DNA of 64,000 nucleotides from Litoditis marina (lineage: Eukaryota > Nematoda > Chromadorea > Rhabditida > Rhabditidae), in contig OZ038434.1 in assembly GCA_964036275.1 (NCBI GenBank), positions 26,457,413-26,521,412 on the forward strand, given 5' to 3'. Shown here one piece after another: positions 52,801-63,517 of the stretch. The notes beneath the pieces were generated by a model, which ran no database searches, was not told where the DNA came from, and was given only the letters and a program-made list of their open reading frames with translations. The position numbers and the translations under genes were made by a program. Within the stretch, counting starts at the first letter, position 1. Every line of letters starts with the position of its first letter.

Positions 52801-55014
52801 TAGTGGATGACCATAGCAAAGTTGTTGATGGGACACGATGTGCGCCAAATTCACAAGTTTTCACTGAAGGCAAGAACATTAAATTACAAACACAGCATTG
52901 ACTATAAGCTGTCCTACATAATGGTTTCTTCACATGTTTTCAGGCTGCGACAGATACATCGAGCCAAGTATGGTTATCGATGGTGTGTACTGTACGTATC
53001 GCACGCATATAGTTCCGGTCATTCCTACTGAGACTTGGCAGCGTGCCAATGAATTTTCCAGGCTATTTATCACCACTTTGGAGTTCTCCAAATAACTGCA
53101 AATTTCTCTTAGCTGTTGTTCAGTTTCTTAAGAACACGTGCATGAAAAATTCCTTAGAATACTAATTTCTGCTCCGAGAAACAGTCATTCGAAAATCTTG
53201 GCACAATGCCAATGGGTCTCAGTGGGAATGAAACGAACTATAACTAACTCTGCTCTATGTATCTGCCGCAGACTAATAATAATGAAGAGATCGTGCGATT
53301 TTCTTGAAAACACTTACCACTTTAGAGGCTAGGGTCGGATCGAGTATCACTTGTAACGAAATTATAGACGTCTGGAATTAGAAAGTGAGTAACAAATAAG
53401 TATGTTCGAAAAGCAATTATATGTACAAGCGTAGGAGAGTGAGCACAAAATGAGAACAAGAGAGAGAGAGAGAGAGAGTGAGAGAAAGAGAGAAAGAGAG
53501 AAATAACGAAAACGAGAGAGGAAAAAAGAGAGACAGAGGGGATTTGAAACTCCGAACATTTACTCACCTCATTTTCTGAGGTTCCTCGAAAATCACAATT
53601 GGAACCTGTCGTATTTTTGTAGTTTATGAGAATAAGACAAATGGGCAGGCGATTATATAACAAATGTGGTCTTTCTCTCCATTCTTTGTACTGATCTGGT
53701 ATCAGATCTTCACGACACTGAAAATGTTAATATAGAATGAAGTGAAAGTTAACATACAAAATACTGGTGACTGTACACATTTTCCAGGGAAAGTATGTGA
53801 TCCATAAATTAATCCTATACTAGAAGTAAATTGAATAGTCACGTAAAGTTAGCATTCTAATGAGGCATCGTGCACTTTGTCGTTGCACGTTTCTGAGTTC
53901 TGCTGTGTTTAACATGTTTCACGTGACTGTGCAATTGACTAACAGTATAAGTTTTGTTCACACGCGACCACTCTTTGGAACATACTCAGAAACATTTGTG
54001 CCATCTGTCTTCATTTGTGCCACATCATCTTCTGCGATTAACAATTACAATAGCGACAAAACGTTGGACAGTCCAAAACCGTCTGCGTCTCTCTGACCTG
54101 CACACTCTCTCATACTCTCATCAAGGCAGATACAAAAGTGGCTTGCTAATTGGCTGATAATCTTAATCTTTATGAGCAGTTCACAAATAAACAAAAAATG
54201 ACATGTTTCAGTTAAATTACCTCAGAATACTCGCAGAACTCATAATCGACGTTGTTGGGGTCCTCTTCGAGTTGAACTCGTTCATACACCCCCTCCAAAC
54301 ATTCCAATGATAATGAGGTCCTGCAACTCATCGAAGACTATTTGAATGGCTTCACTTGAAGTCTTGAGAAAAAATTACACTGTTGAGGGGGAACATTGAC
54401 TTTTTACCCCCCACCTTTCTGAATTTGTATTGCGTTTGGGAAATTGTAGTTTGACCCCCCCCCCCCCACCGCGGGGTGATAATTCAATTTGTCTCTTGCA
54501 ATACAAACGTTTGAGAGTGGGGGGTAAAAAGTAAACATTTCCGGTATTGAAGTTCAGCCCCCACTCGTTGAAGTTTGCCCCCCCCCCCCCACCATTGAAG
54601 TTCTACCCCCCGCCGACCCAAGTGGGGGGGGGGGGTAAATAGTGAATGTCGAAGTTGAATTTTGACCCCCCCCCCTCTCCTAGATTTTCAGGTTTTAGCT
54701 TGGGTGGGGGGTTGAAGTGCTACGGAGGGGGGGGACTCAACTAAAGTGGGGGTTGATACTTCAATTTTCCCTGTTGAGGTGTAGGATGATTATCAAAAAC
54801 ACCTCATCTTGCTGAAAAACACAGCTAGATCAAAAATACAATAAAAAACCTCCTAAACTTTAGAATTTCATCTTTAGTATACATGAATTACATTTTCTAC
54901 AAATTTCCTAAACAACTATACTTAAACAACTATTGTAAAGGATATTAAATTTCTGACCTATTTCAAAACCAACCTGATGAGAACGAATACCCCGAAGAGC
55001 CGTGGTGAGACCAT
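49872..55014 (-). CDS. Ly6-like cysteine-rich surface glycoprotein
   Basis: Eight exons in transcript order: 54974-55014, 54221-54320, 53568-53717, 53318-53371, 52263-52358, 51938-52012, 50953-51019, 49872-50011 (TAA at 49872). All phases agree and the protein is about 240 aa. The N terminus MVSPRLFGVFVLIRTSLSLE is a short signal peptide ending just before the first Cys-rich segment. Cysteines appear as ECLEGVY, FCEYSECRED, LPICLILI, SNCDFRG and VCASTANLSFCLCNQDYCNN. The last ends with CxCxxxxCN, the signature of Ly6/three-finger proteins. Seven N-glycosylation sequons are visible (e.g. NTT, NET, NLS, NGT). Near the C terminus ANLILCSVTITFSAALSVYV is hydrophobic and followed by LLWTK, so it is either a TM segment or a GPI signal. 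The family is expanded in nematodes. Specific function unknown. Confidence 0.75.
50077..50172. mobile_element. Family P MITE, copy 7, truncated
   Basis: AAGGACGATTATGATTTATG at the left with a small internal duplication; the right half stops after GCAGTTTGAAGGACC. Confidence 0.75.
50471..50865. mobile_element. Family E1 MITE carrying a family S insertion
   Basis: Nearly identical to 38563-38800 outside the insert. A family S unit (about 50644-50810) splits the word TATGTTCATTCGAGG. It lies in a Ly6-like gene intron. Confidence 0.85.
51038..51225 (+). mobile_element. SINE B copy 4
   Basis: Leader ATAGTCGTTGCCAACAG...GTACGGTACATCTCACT, A box TAGCGCAGTGG, B box GGTTCGATTCC, then GACAAGAGACAAAA. 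Confidence 0.75.
51326..51455. mobile_element. Family M MITE, copy 1 (inverted pair)
   Basis: Contains ACATGTTAAACACAGCAGAA and ends CAATTTACTTCTAGTAT. Paired in inverted orientation with 51605-51733. Others: 53817-53949, 62773-62887, and within the 782-bp arms. Confidence 0.75.
51605..51733. mobile_element. Family M MITE, copy 2 (inverted pair)
   Basis: Starts ATACTAGGAGTTAATTGAAT, contains TTCTGCTGTGTTTAACATGT; mirror of 51326-51455. It is directly followed by a family T element. Confidence 0.75.
51734..51915. mobile_element. Family T element, copy 5
   Basis: TTAAAGGGGGACAGAAAGG at the left and the full palindrome near the right. The right end is cut after TTCCATTCTG, joined to a SINE-B-like GGCAACGACTATA, 22 bases from a Ly6-like exon boundary. 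Confidence 0.75.
52430..52671. mobile_element. Family E2 MITE, copy 2
   Basis: ATTCCTACTGAGACTTCTAC at the left, GTGGGAGTCTCAGTAGCAAT at the right, TATA flanks. Confidence 0.75.
53008..53242. mobile_element. Family E1 MITE, copy 4
   Basis: TATAGTTCCGGTCATTCCTA and GTGGGAATGAAACGAACTATA-type ends, with GGCAGCGTGCCAATG / GGCACAATGCCAATG inside. Confidence 0.8.
53817..53949. mobile_element. Family M MITE, copy 3
   Basis: ATACTAGAAGTAAATTGAAT to TTGACTAACAGTAT, with imperfect inverted ends and the CACGTGA motif. Confidence 0.8.
54389..54771 (-). mobile_element. Family G hAT-like element, copy 4, with 8-bp target duplication
   Basis: GGGAACATTGACTTTTTACC to CTTCAATTTTCCC, flanked on both sides by TGTTGAGG (54381-54388 and 54772-54779). 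It lies in intron 1 of the Ly6-like gene. Confidence 0.85.
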
Positions 55015-55907
55015 GCAGTGAGAAGGCAGTAGGAAGAAATGAGAGTTGGTCGAATCATTACGTCAAAGTTTCAGTTTTTTCGGAAGTGCATCACGTGCAA
55101 TTTACATGTTCATTCGATTGCATTGTGGTAAACTTGTGCAATTAGGTTTCTTAGAGAAAATCGAGGTAATTGTGTACATCATCGGGTGTATTAGTCAATT
55201 AATTTCGTCTTAAAACTGAAATTGAACAAATTAGCCTTCTAAACTTCCCGATTCAATCAAAAACTTTGTGAGAATATTCGTCTGTCAGGCACTATATTTT
55301 CCGGTACGGTATTTGCTACGTATTACTCTCCGCCACACGCGCAACTACAGAAAAAAAATTGCCCCGCTCGCCGAAATTTTTGCTGTGTTCAAATTTTCCT
55401 GCTGCTGCTTCTGTCTTCCATTTATAGTTGTTTTACATTTATTTATGTCTTCCGCAATATAGCGCTCGAACGTTCCCAAAGGTGTTATGTTTTCTTTTGT
55501 GAAAAAAAACCTTTCAAAAATGAAAATGCTGCTGCTTTGATGATACGCTTCCGTTTTTGGCCAAAGCCTTGCGTTGATGGTCCGAGAAACATTAAAAGGG
55601 ATTTGTATTAGTGTATGTCTTGCTCCTACAACGTTATTTTCATTAAAACAGGTGTAAATTCAAGGCCGATTTCAAAAACCCGGAATTTGTGATTGCATCA
55701 TAACTTAAAATTAGTGAAGTGCACGAGTTTTTCAGCGCTCTCAACATCAGTTTCTTCTGTCAAAGTTTGTAGTATACTGCTTTTGTTATCACTATTAATA
55801 GTTTCTTGACTAGCTCCGACATGTAAACCAATCATTTTCTTTGCAGGGAATACCCCGGTTCTCACTCAACAACAGTCTCTTCATCTGTGGATTATTATTA
55901 CCGCAAA
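55015..55907. promoter_or_regulatory. Divergent intergenic region, Ly6-like (-) and TIM14 (+)
   Basis: The two genes start on opposite strands about 890 bases apart. No TATA box or repeat family stands out. GTGCATCACGTGCAAT at about 55085 contains a CACGTG E-box. Confidence 0.4.
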
Positions 55908-58397
55908 ATGGTGAGTAAACAAGATAAGAACGCTTTTTCAGTTTGGTAATTCATTGTGGTGGTCAGACTAGTCGAATCTCTAACGAAACTTGCTGATTTG
56001 TGGCTGTAGTTGTGTTGTAGCGGTCATTCTTCTGAACTGATAGTGTGGAGGCTCAGTGAAAAGGGGGCCGTTCATTTGAATTAGATTCCTGGAATTCAGC
56101 TAGCTCGGTTAGAAATATAGATTTTGTAGTATTTTCGTTGAAACTGGGGTATTTGGTATTTCCGACCGCTAGTGGCGAAGCGACTCTCGTTTCCACCTCT
56201 CTAATATTAAGGTGTGACTGTCCCGCAAAAATACTGACGTGAAAATTTGCGTTTTTACATTGCGTTTGCATCAAAAATTGACCAAGGCTTCTCTTTTTCG
56301 CAAAAAGGCAGTCATTAATTAATGGCTATCGGGACAACTTTACTGGAGTATAGTTTTGTCTATCATTCCAGAGCAGTGGATTGATTCTAGCCGGTGTAGG
56401 CATGGCTGCCGTTGGATTTGGGGCTCGGTTGGTGATGCGGAACCAGGCGGTTATCAAGAAGGGACTCGAGAAGATACCCGCGGTTAGTTTATTTTCATAC
56501 TCCAGTAAACTGTCCGAATAGTCAGAAAAATCGAAACACGGGCTACTTTTTCGCCGAAAACTTTCGCCGAATGTTATTTTTGTACATACATGGTGTATTG
56601 TATTCAAAGATTCCACGCGAATCACGTCTATTTCAATTTGTTTTTCTCCTCCTCCTAACCGAAAAAAAAACCCATTTTTTCACTATTTCTGTGTTATTTT
56701 TATTTTCTAGTCCGAAAATGTTTAACCGCAACACCTCGCCAGAAATAGGCCGAGTTAGTGTATGATGACGTCATTTTCATAGTACTTTATACATCAATTT
56801 TTTATCATACGTAAGGCGACTATGTTGTCCACGAAAATTGATTGGAATTCCGGTGTTTTATCACGTCACGGGGTCACGGTAACCAAATTACAAATCTAGG
56901 TGGGGAAGAACTTTACATCAGTTAAGACGACTGTTTTTGAAATTAAGTTAGGTAGTTCAAAATCGTGATGTACTGGGAAACGGGTGATTCTATTTGTTAT
57001 CCAACAAAGTGGCCTTATGTGTGTTTTTATCGATTGATTGTTTTTCAGTTCGACAAGTACCATCGTGGTGGTTTCGAGGCTAAGATGTCGCGCAGGGAGG
57101 CTGCGATGATACTAGGAGTCCCGCCCACCTCTAAGCCGAATAAGATAAAGGAGGCCCATAAGAGGATCATGATCGTCAATCATCCCGATAGGGGTTAGTT
57201 TCTAGTTAGCTTTCATAGTTTTTAGGGTGCTCGAATCTTGAAAACGAGCACACACCAGTAAGATGTCGATTTTTCATCAAAAAGTAACAAGTTTTTCTAT
57301 TGTTAAACTAAGTAAAAATTCGTGATTACTGGCAAAAGATGTCTGTTTTCATACTCCAATTGAATTATAGGAATAATGTGTGAAAAAATCGAGAAACCGG
57401 TTTTTGTCAAGTCGGGAGAATTGGTCTTTTTTTATGCAATATTTAGAAGTTTCCTTAATTGATTCGCAAAACAGACTTGAACCTTGAACGGAAAACAGAC
57501 TAAATTAAAAGCCCTGCTTCGTTATCATTGTTTTCAACAAAAGTTGGAACTAGCCACTAGCAGAAACACGTGACTGCTTTCGATTAGATCATTCACGGCC
57601 TAGTGTCTCTCGGTGGTCCTTAATACCCCAGTAAAGTTGTCGAAATACGGAATAGCCAGAAAAACTACCTTTCGCTCCAAAAACACTTTTCCACTAACGA
57701 AAGTTCGTTCACTTTTATGAAGAATCATTACTTCCGTTGGATTTACATTAAAAACGGACTCCTTTTGTCGAATAGTAGGAACTTAAGGGTGAATGGTCCA
57801 AAATTTCGCGATCCAGCCAAAACTGCGATTTGCACCTATATTCGCTATTCACGGCTTCATTTCTATGAAATTTATCAGTTTTCAACTCCAAGTCCCTACT
57901 TTTCACACGAATCCATTCAGAGTCCACCATCTCATCGTGAAATTCTCATGAGAGCCCTTGACGGAGTATGAGGAATATTGAGAATGTAGAAAACATGCGC
58001 TCATCATAAATAGTGACATTGAAAAATGAACCTGTAAAGTGTGACTGTATTCAGAAGAGGAACCAGTCTTTTGTCTAAAATGTCCTAGGTTTCATGATTA
58101 GGAATCAAGAAAGATTAAATTTGCCCAGGTTTAGCAGCAGGAGTCCTCTTTCTTGCTATTCGTGATTCGTACAACTTTACTGGAGTATGTATGAAAATGA
58201 GAGGCCCTTTGTGAAAATTCGATTTGGTTTGGTTTAGCTTTTTTACTTGTGGAAAGTTACAAACGTTTGTTTTTAAAGTTTACTTGCTTTGACCTTTTAA
58301 AAATGATATGAATATTGGCTATGTTTTAGGAGGTTCCCCATATTTGGCTGCCAAAATCAATGAAGCTAAGGACCTCATGGAATCGTCGAAAAGCTAA
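55908..58397 (+). CDS. dnj-21: TIM14/PAM18 (DNAJC19), mitochondrial J-protein
   Basis: Exons: 55908-55910 (only the ATG is coding), 56372-56482, 57049-57193, 58330-58397 (TAA). The protein is 108 aa. The N-terminal membrane segment [20 protein letters not shown] precedes a J-like domain [20 protein letters not shown] with the Hsp70-activating HPD in [20 protein letters not shown], and ends [12 protein letters not shown]14 sits in the inner-membrane TIM23 motor (PAM) and stimulates mtHsp70 during protein import. Length and sequence are close to C. elegans DNJ-21, and all key residues are present. The initiator-only first exon means splicing is needed for any product. Confidence 0.95.
57625..58189. 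mobile_element. TIR element in TIM14 intron 3
   Basis: Left end ATACCCCAGTAAAGTTGT and right end ACAACTTTACTGGAGTAT are near-perfect inverted repeats about 560 bp apart. Single ends of the same type occur at about 56334-56356 and 56499-56520 in intron 2. Confidence 0.6.
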
Positions 58398-60134
58398 TGA
58401 TATCGATTTATGTTATTTTTCTCGTCCATTGATAACTCTAGTGTGACGTACTTGTTTTGATTGTATATCTCTTGCTGAGAGATTTGTGTGTGTGTTTTGT
58501 TTTCAGAATATTACTAGTGAACGTGTAGTTAGTTTTGTTGTTTGTTTTTTTAGGTTGTTCTAGTTATCGAAGAGTTACAAATGAATGATGTACAGCTCCT
58601 TTTGTTTTCAACTGATCTTACCGATTTTCCACATGTTCTGTGTTTTTTGTGATTTTAACATAGGTTCACCATCCTTACACCAAACCCTACACTACGAGTT
58701 AACAAAATGACATAGTACTACGAGATAATAACACAAGGAAGTACTCATGAGGTTTGGTTACGGTTACCGTGACACCTTCCAAGCTAACGCTGAAGCCAAA
58801 GAGTAACCGGTAGAAAAAGGTTACCGAAATAATCCTATTTGAACTTTCTCAATTCAAATTCGAACCAGCTGTTTCCGGTTCTCTCCTCCTTTCTCGGTAG
58901 AAGCAGGTGTTCGCGGGTCTTACGCGCATCTTTTATTCATCCGTGGAGGAGCGTGCCAGAATTAGTAAAAGATTGGTTCGTTTGATTCTGGGAATGAGTG
59001 TAGCAGAGACGCTATTTTGGTGTTTGTAGTCTGATCCCGGTGGAATACGGGTTGAGAATCGAAAGTCACATATACTCTGTTTCACCAGTCGATGTCCTTC
59101 TAACAGCAAGTTTTAGTTTGGTTTCTGGAATTGTAGTTCGGAAACACACTTTTCACGGTGAGTATCGCTATTGCCAGCGGTTTATGGGTCACAAAAACCA
59201 ATCACAAACTTTCTCTGTGTAACAAATTGGGGAAAATTGAAGTATCGCCCCCCACTTTAGTTGAGTCCCCCCCGTAGCACTTCAACCCCCCACCCAAGCT
59301 AAAACCTGAAAATCTAGGAGAAGGGGGGGGGGGGTCAAAATTCAACTTCGACATTTACTATTTACCCCCCACTTGGGTCGGCGGGGGGTAGAACTTCAAT
59401 GGTGGGGGGTCAAACTTCAACGAGTGGGGGGCTGAACTTCAATACCGGAAATGTTTACTTTTTACCCCCCACCCTCAAACTTTTGTATTGCAGATGATAA
59501 ATTGAATTATCACCCCCCGGTGGGGGGGTCAAACTACAATTCACCAAACGCAATACAAATTCAGAAAGGTGGGGGGTAAAAAGTCAATGTTCCCACAAAT
59601 TGTAGTTTGGTGTCTGGACTACATTTTTCTCAGTGTGTGGTCCTAATACAGTTCGGATACGTTTATTGCCAGCTGTTTAGGTAGACAGCCAGAGAGTAGT
59701 TCCATTATTGTGTAAATGAGGGTCCTATTAATGCCAATCACAAAGTGAACCTTAAATTACTATGGGAGCCTAAATCACGAAGTCATCAAGTTCTGTGTTG
59801 AGATAATTGTCAGAAGCTGGTCCCGCTGAGTTAATCCGCATAAAAATTGTAGTTTGGTGTCTGGAACTTAATTTACAAAACACAGTTTTCACGGTGTGTG
59901 TGGTCCTAAATGCCAGCTGTTTATGTAGCCGGAGTGTCTTTATATGCAAATGAGGGTCCTATTAGCCCCCCCCCTCTAAAAATCAATAAGAGGCAGTGCC
60001 TAGTAGCACCACATAAGGAAAGAGAGGGGGTAGATACATGGAATACTAGTGGCTCCCTATCTATCTCTATCTATCTATTTCTGTCCTTAAATCACCCTCT
60101 TCAACCTTACTTATTCCCTAATAGATATTCACTA
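58398..60134. other. 3' flank and intergenic DNA
   Basis: TIM14 3' UTR, a GGTTACC-rich fragment (58753-58830), one end of a family K element (about 59078-59110) and a family G element (59230-59594). Two copies of AATTGTAGTTTGGTGTCTGG at 59596 and 59846 start a diverged direct repeat. No exon seen before 60135. Confidence 0.5.
59230..59594 (+). mobile_element. Family G hAT-like element, copy 5, with 8-bp target duplication
   Basis: GGGAAAATTGAAGTATCGCC to AATGTTCCC, flanked by ACAAATTG at 59222-59229 and 59595-59602. Confidence 0.9.
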
Positions 60135-62154
60135 ATGGACAATGGATCGTTGCACCAGAAAATTAAAGGTTAGTTCAGGTTTTTTTGCGTGTTTAATGAT
60201 TTGTTGGGGCGATTGTTGGAAATTTATCAATTTTTTTTATTTATTTATTTATTTATTTATTTATTAGCTACGAATAACTCTATTTTTGGTAACTTGAAGA
60301 ATTTCAAGTTCTAAAATCAAATACGCCATCACTCAATCATATGCACGTTAACGTAAAGTTGAATACAAATTGAAATACACCATATTATCGTTAAATTTAT
60401 GTACTAATATAAAAGATCTGGCATGTGCATGTACTGTTTTTATTTCCACTCTTTTGCCGGCGTTTCAGTGGTTTTATAAACGAAAGTACATCGTAGATTG
60501 GCTGGCAATAATTCATGCTGCAAAGCCGCTTAAATTGCGTGAACGACATTTGACGCTTGACGTTTTGTAATCACAATCCACCTTTTTTGACCCGCAATTC
60601 GAGCTCTCCCACCAAGACGATTAAGGGTTTAACTAAGTTAGCTACGCTAAAGAAGTTAGTAATAATGATCGAGTCGAAATGGTATAATTTTGAGTGTTTG
60701 TATAGCCTACATCATTCCCACTGGGACTCCTACAGTACATATTCCAACTTTTAAGAAATTGTTTTCTAGCGAAATCATTAATTTTGTCAGAAACAATTCT
60801 CAACGTTCTCTCCTATTGGAATTCAGAATCTAATGCGAAACTCGTTTACTTTTTCGATAAAGTTAACGTAAATTAAACGGTCTGTAAAATTCGTTGTCAT
60901 ACTGTAGGAGTCTCAGTAGGAATGAAAACAACTATAACCCAATAAAGGTGCACTTGAGTCTCATCTCCAATTAGGGAGATGTCATTGGGGATGATCACAA
61001 CAGACAACATTTGTCTACAAATTTGGATTGAGAGATATTGGGAGCAAACACAGCGGGATTGGACCGAATACACCGTATAAGCTCGCTTTGGGAAGGGCGC
61101 CTGCCTATGTTGACAGTCCCCGAAAACCGAGTGGTCATGACTCATTTTCATGCGTCACACGCGCGTGCCACAAACAGTAACATGGCTTCGCGAATTGGTT
61201 CCCATATTTCTATTTCAATCTCTCTTGTTCATTTTTCTCTCTCTCTCTAATTCTCTAACTTTTTTCTCTCTTCCTTTCTCTCCAAATATCTCTCACCCCA
61301 AGTTTTGCTGCTCCTTCTGTTTTGAATTGTATCTTTCTACACCTCAGGGTTTTTGTCATTTCTGTACTCAAGTTTCTTTCAAAAGTTCTCTAGCCGTGTG
61401 CGTATTGGAAACTAACACACTCTATTCTAGAACATGAAAAAATACAGTATTTTCACAATTTTGGTAAACGGCCAGGTCAAATTATTAGTTGCGTTTTTGC
61501 TCCATTCCCACTTCAACTTGACCTGAATCAAAAGTTAGGAGTGTTATATGTTTTCTAGAGCTAAAAACGAAACTTTTAAAACTCGGTGTGTTGAACCCGT
61601 TTAGCGTACCTCGTTGAGCGTTGATTACACGAATAAATATACAAATTTTATAATTTTTATTATTATACATGTTGTTTCCTCGAGTCTTGTATTCGGGATT
61701 CACACTTCACTTTTCCGAATCCCCTATTCAAACATTGTTTGTATCATCATTAGAGCAGGACGAGTATGTGGACAAATCCCGTGTCAACGGTCCTTTAGAA
61801 TAGGATAGAATAGAATGGAATAATTTATTGAAATCGTAAACCAAACTGCGACTGAAAAACGTATTGCAGTCAAAAGGACTGAAGCGTTGTGAATGGACCA
61901 CATAATCGTCCTTCTATAATATGTTGTTCCTTCCAGATTTCGAGTCCCGCATCCGTAAGTGGCGTCAGCTGAGATTCGGATTCGCCGTGCCCCGACCACC
62001 AGCCACCGCCCCGCCACGGAGGAGCACCTCCCAACAGCCCAGGAAAGCAAACGGTGAGGCATTTTGTCGCCACCGCCGCCGCCGAGCACGGAAGCCATTT
62101 TTGCGAGACGCTGGGCCCTCTAACTCCTCTCAACTAATTTTACTTGGAACCTGA
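60135..62154 (+). CDS. Small Arg/Pro-rich basic protein, unrecognised
   Basis: Two exons: 60135-60168 (MDNGSLHQKIK) and 61937-62154, donor GTTAGT and acceptor TTCCAG, phases agreeing, giving 83 aa. The first part (LHQKIKDFESRIRKWRQLRF) could form a helix. Then come PRPPATAPPRRSTSQQPRK and a strongly basic stretch RHRRRRARKPF. Alternatively a donor at 62054 (GTGAGG) splices on to exons not identified. The composition suggests a nucleic-acid-binding or nuclear peptide, but I recognise no family. Intron 1 is 1.8 kb and holds two mobile elements. The exon-2 acceptor lies 20 bases after a family P element. Confidence 0.5.
60236..60265 (+). repeat. (TTTA)n microsatellite
   Basis: Seven uninterrupted TTTA units. 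Confidence 0.9.
60701..60936. mobile_element. Family E2 MITE, copy 3
   Basis: TATAGCCTACATCATTCCCA and the inverse AGTAGGAATGAAAACAACTATA-type end. Confidence 0.75.
61755..61917. mobile_element. Family P MITE, copy 8, with small insertion
   Basis: CAGGACGAGTATGTGGAC and CCACATAATCGTCCTTCT ends; about 45 extra bases rich in GAATAG sit in the centre. Confidence 0.8.
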
Positions 62155-62282
62155 ACTCAGTGTCTTGTAGGCGTGTTGCCCTTTTAGTTATTCATGCAAA
62201 TATATAAGAAAATAAATGGTCGACGTACTTTGAAGAAAATGGTAATAAACTGTTTTGGAATGTCTGCAGACCTCTGAACAAA

Positions 62283-62320
62283 AACTAATCTGCGCAGCGC
62301 TCCGCGCTGCGCCCGATTAT
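62283..62320. repeat. GC-rich hairpin, also at 40525-40563
   Basis: AACTAATCTGCGCAGCGC then CGCGCTGCGC: a 9-bp perfect stem. The inverted copy at 40525-40563 matches with about two changes, so this is a dispersed motif in AT-rich DNA. Confidence 0.7.
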
Positions 62321-62772
62321 TGTTCTCATTGGGTTGTTTTTATTACTATTATTACTATCAATTGTACGAAGTTGGGTTGCATAGATCTCTGACAGAGGTC
62401 CTACAAGTCAAGAATTCCCAAGTTGTGTAACAGTTAAACACAAGAGTGCGCAGCAACTAGCAACATCCGATAAAACAAAACGATGAGAAATGTTATTTTG
62501 GACAGTGTAGCAATTGAAGCGGGTCATTTCTTTGCCATAGTCTTCGCCAAAACTAAACTTATTAGCAAAATAATGTGTTTTGCATAATCATTTGCGTGAA
62601 AAATCAAGATTTCCCGAAATTTTGCCTTTGCTTCCTTTATCAACCTGTTTTGCCGTGTTTTTAGTTCCGTTTGTTTTGATCATATTCTTTTTGCGCATGC
62701 AACCATTCATTTATGAGAAATACGCCGGCAATCTAGGTAATGGGTTGGGTGCCCCGAATTCGAGCGATTACT

Positions 62773-62887
62773 ATACTGTTAGTCAATTGAATAGTCACTT
62801 TCGGAATTCAGGAACGTGCAATGACAAAGTGCACGACGCCTCATTAGCATGCTAACTTTACGTGACTATTCAATTTACTTCTAGTAT
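62773..62887. mobile_element. Family M MITE, copy 4
   Basis: ATACTGTTAGTCAATTGAAT to CAATTTACTTCTAGTAT, with inner AAGTGCACGA. Confidence 0.8.
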
Positions 62888-63119
62888 GTCACGGGAGGTT
62901 TTTAGCTTTATTCGTGTATTTTGGCATTATTCATGTAACAGATTCGATTAACTATGTTTTCGGTTATTTGTTCGAGAATTTCAAGTTCGAATCAAATACA
63001 GTATTAAACTCGTATTCACGTAACAAATGTTCACTCAGAATCAAAGAACCTTATGCCCAACCTAGTTCTATAGCAGTGTTAAACCGTGCATAGTGTGTTT
63101 GTACTCAGGTGAAAAATCA

Positions 63120-63425
63120 AGGACTCTAGAAGGGAAATTTCGGGTGATTTCGCAAACACCCAAAAGGCCCTAAAAGGGCCGCGATTCCGATATCGACCTA
63201 GCTTTTTTTTCATTGGTTTTGATTTTGGTTGCAACTATGTTGCACAAATCTACGTATTTTCACCTTTCTTGAGTATATACACAAGGTTGAGAAAGACAAA
63301 CATATTTGATCCAGTATTTGAGACGAAACATGTTACCCTAAGCGCCCCTACGGGGGGCCCTAATAGGAGGATTTCGGCTGCGGAAATCGCGGGCCTAAAA
63401 GGAACCTTTTAGGCCCGTGACTTTT
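63120..63425. repeat. Palindromes of the GGGCCTAAAAGG type
   Basis: GGCCCTAAAAGGGCC (about 63165), GGGGGGCCCTAATAGG and GGGCCTAAAAGG...CCTTTTAGGCCC (63392-63417). A related fragment lies at about 22448-22512. Confidence 0.6.
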
Positions 63426-63517
63426 CACCTATGTAGTTTGATCTCGCTGCGTGGTAATCGGTATTTGGGAACGCTGTTTTCGCAAGTCAAGCAAAAACTC
63501 AACGATGCTAGTCTGCG

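Noticed and set aside
62580..62855. Open frame with a hydrophobic segment (FAVFLVPFVLIIFFL)
   Set aside because: It opens right after a stop without ATG or acceptor and runs into a family M element. An unknown exon cannot be excluded.
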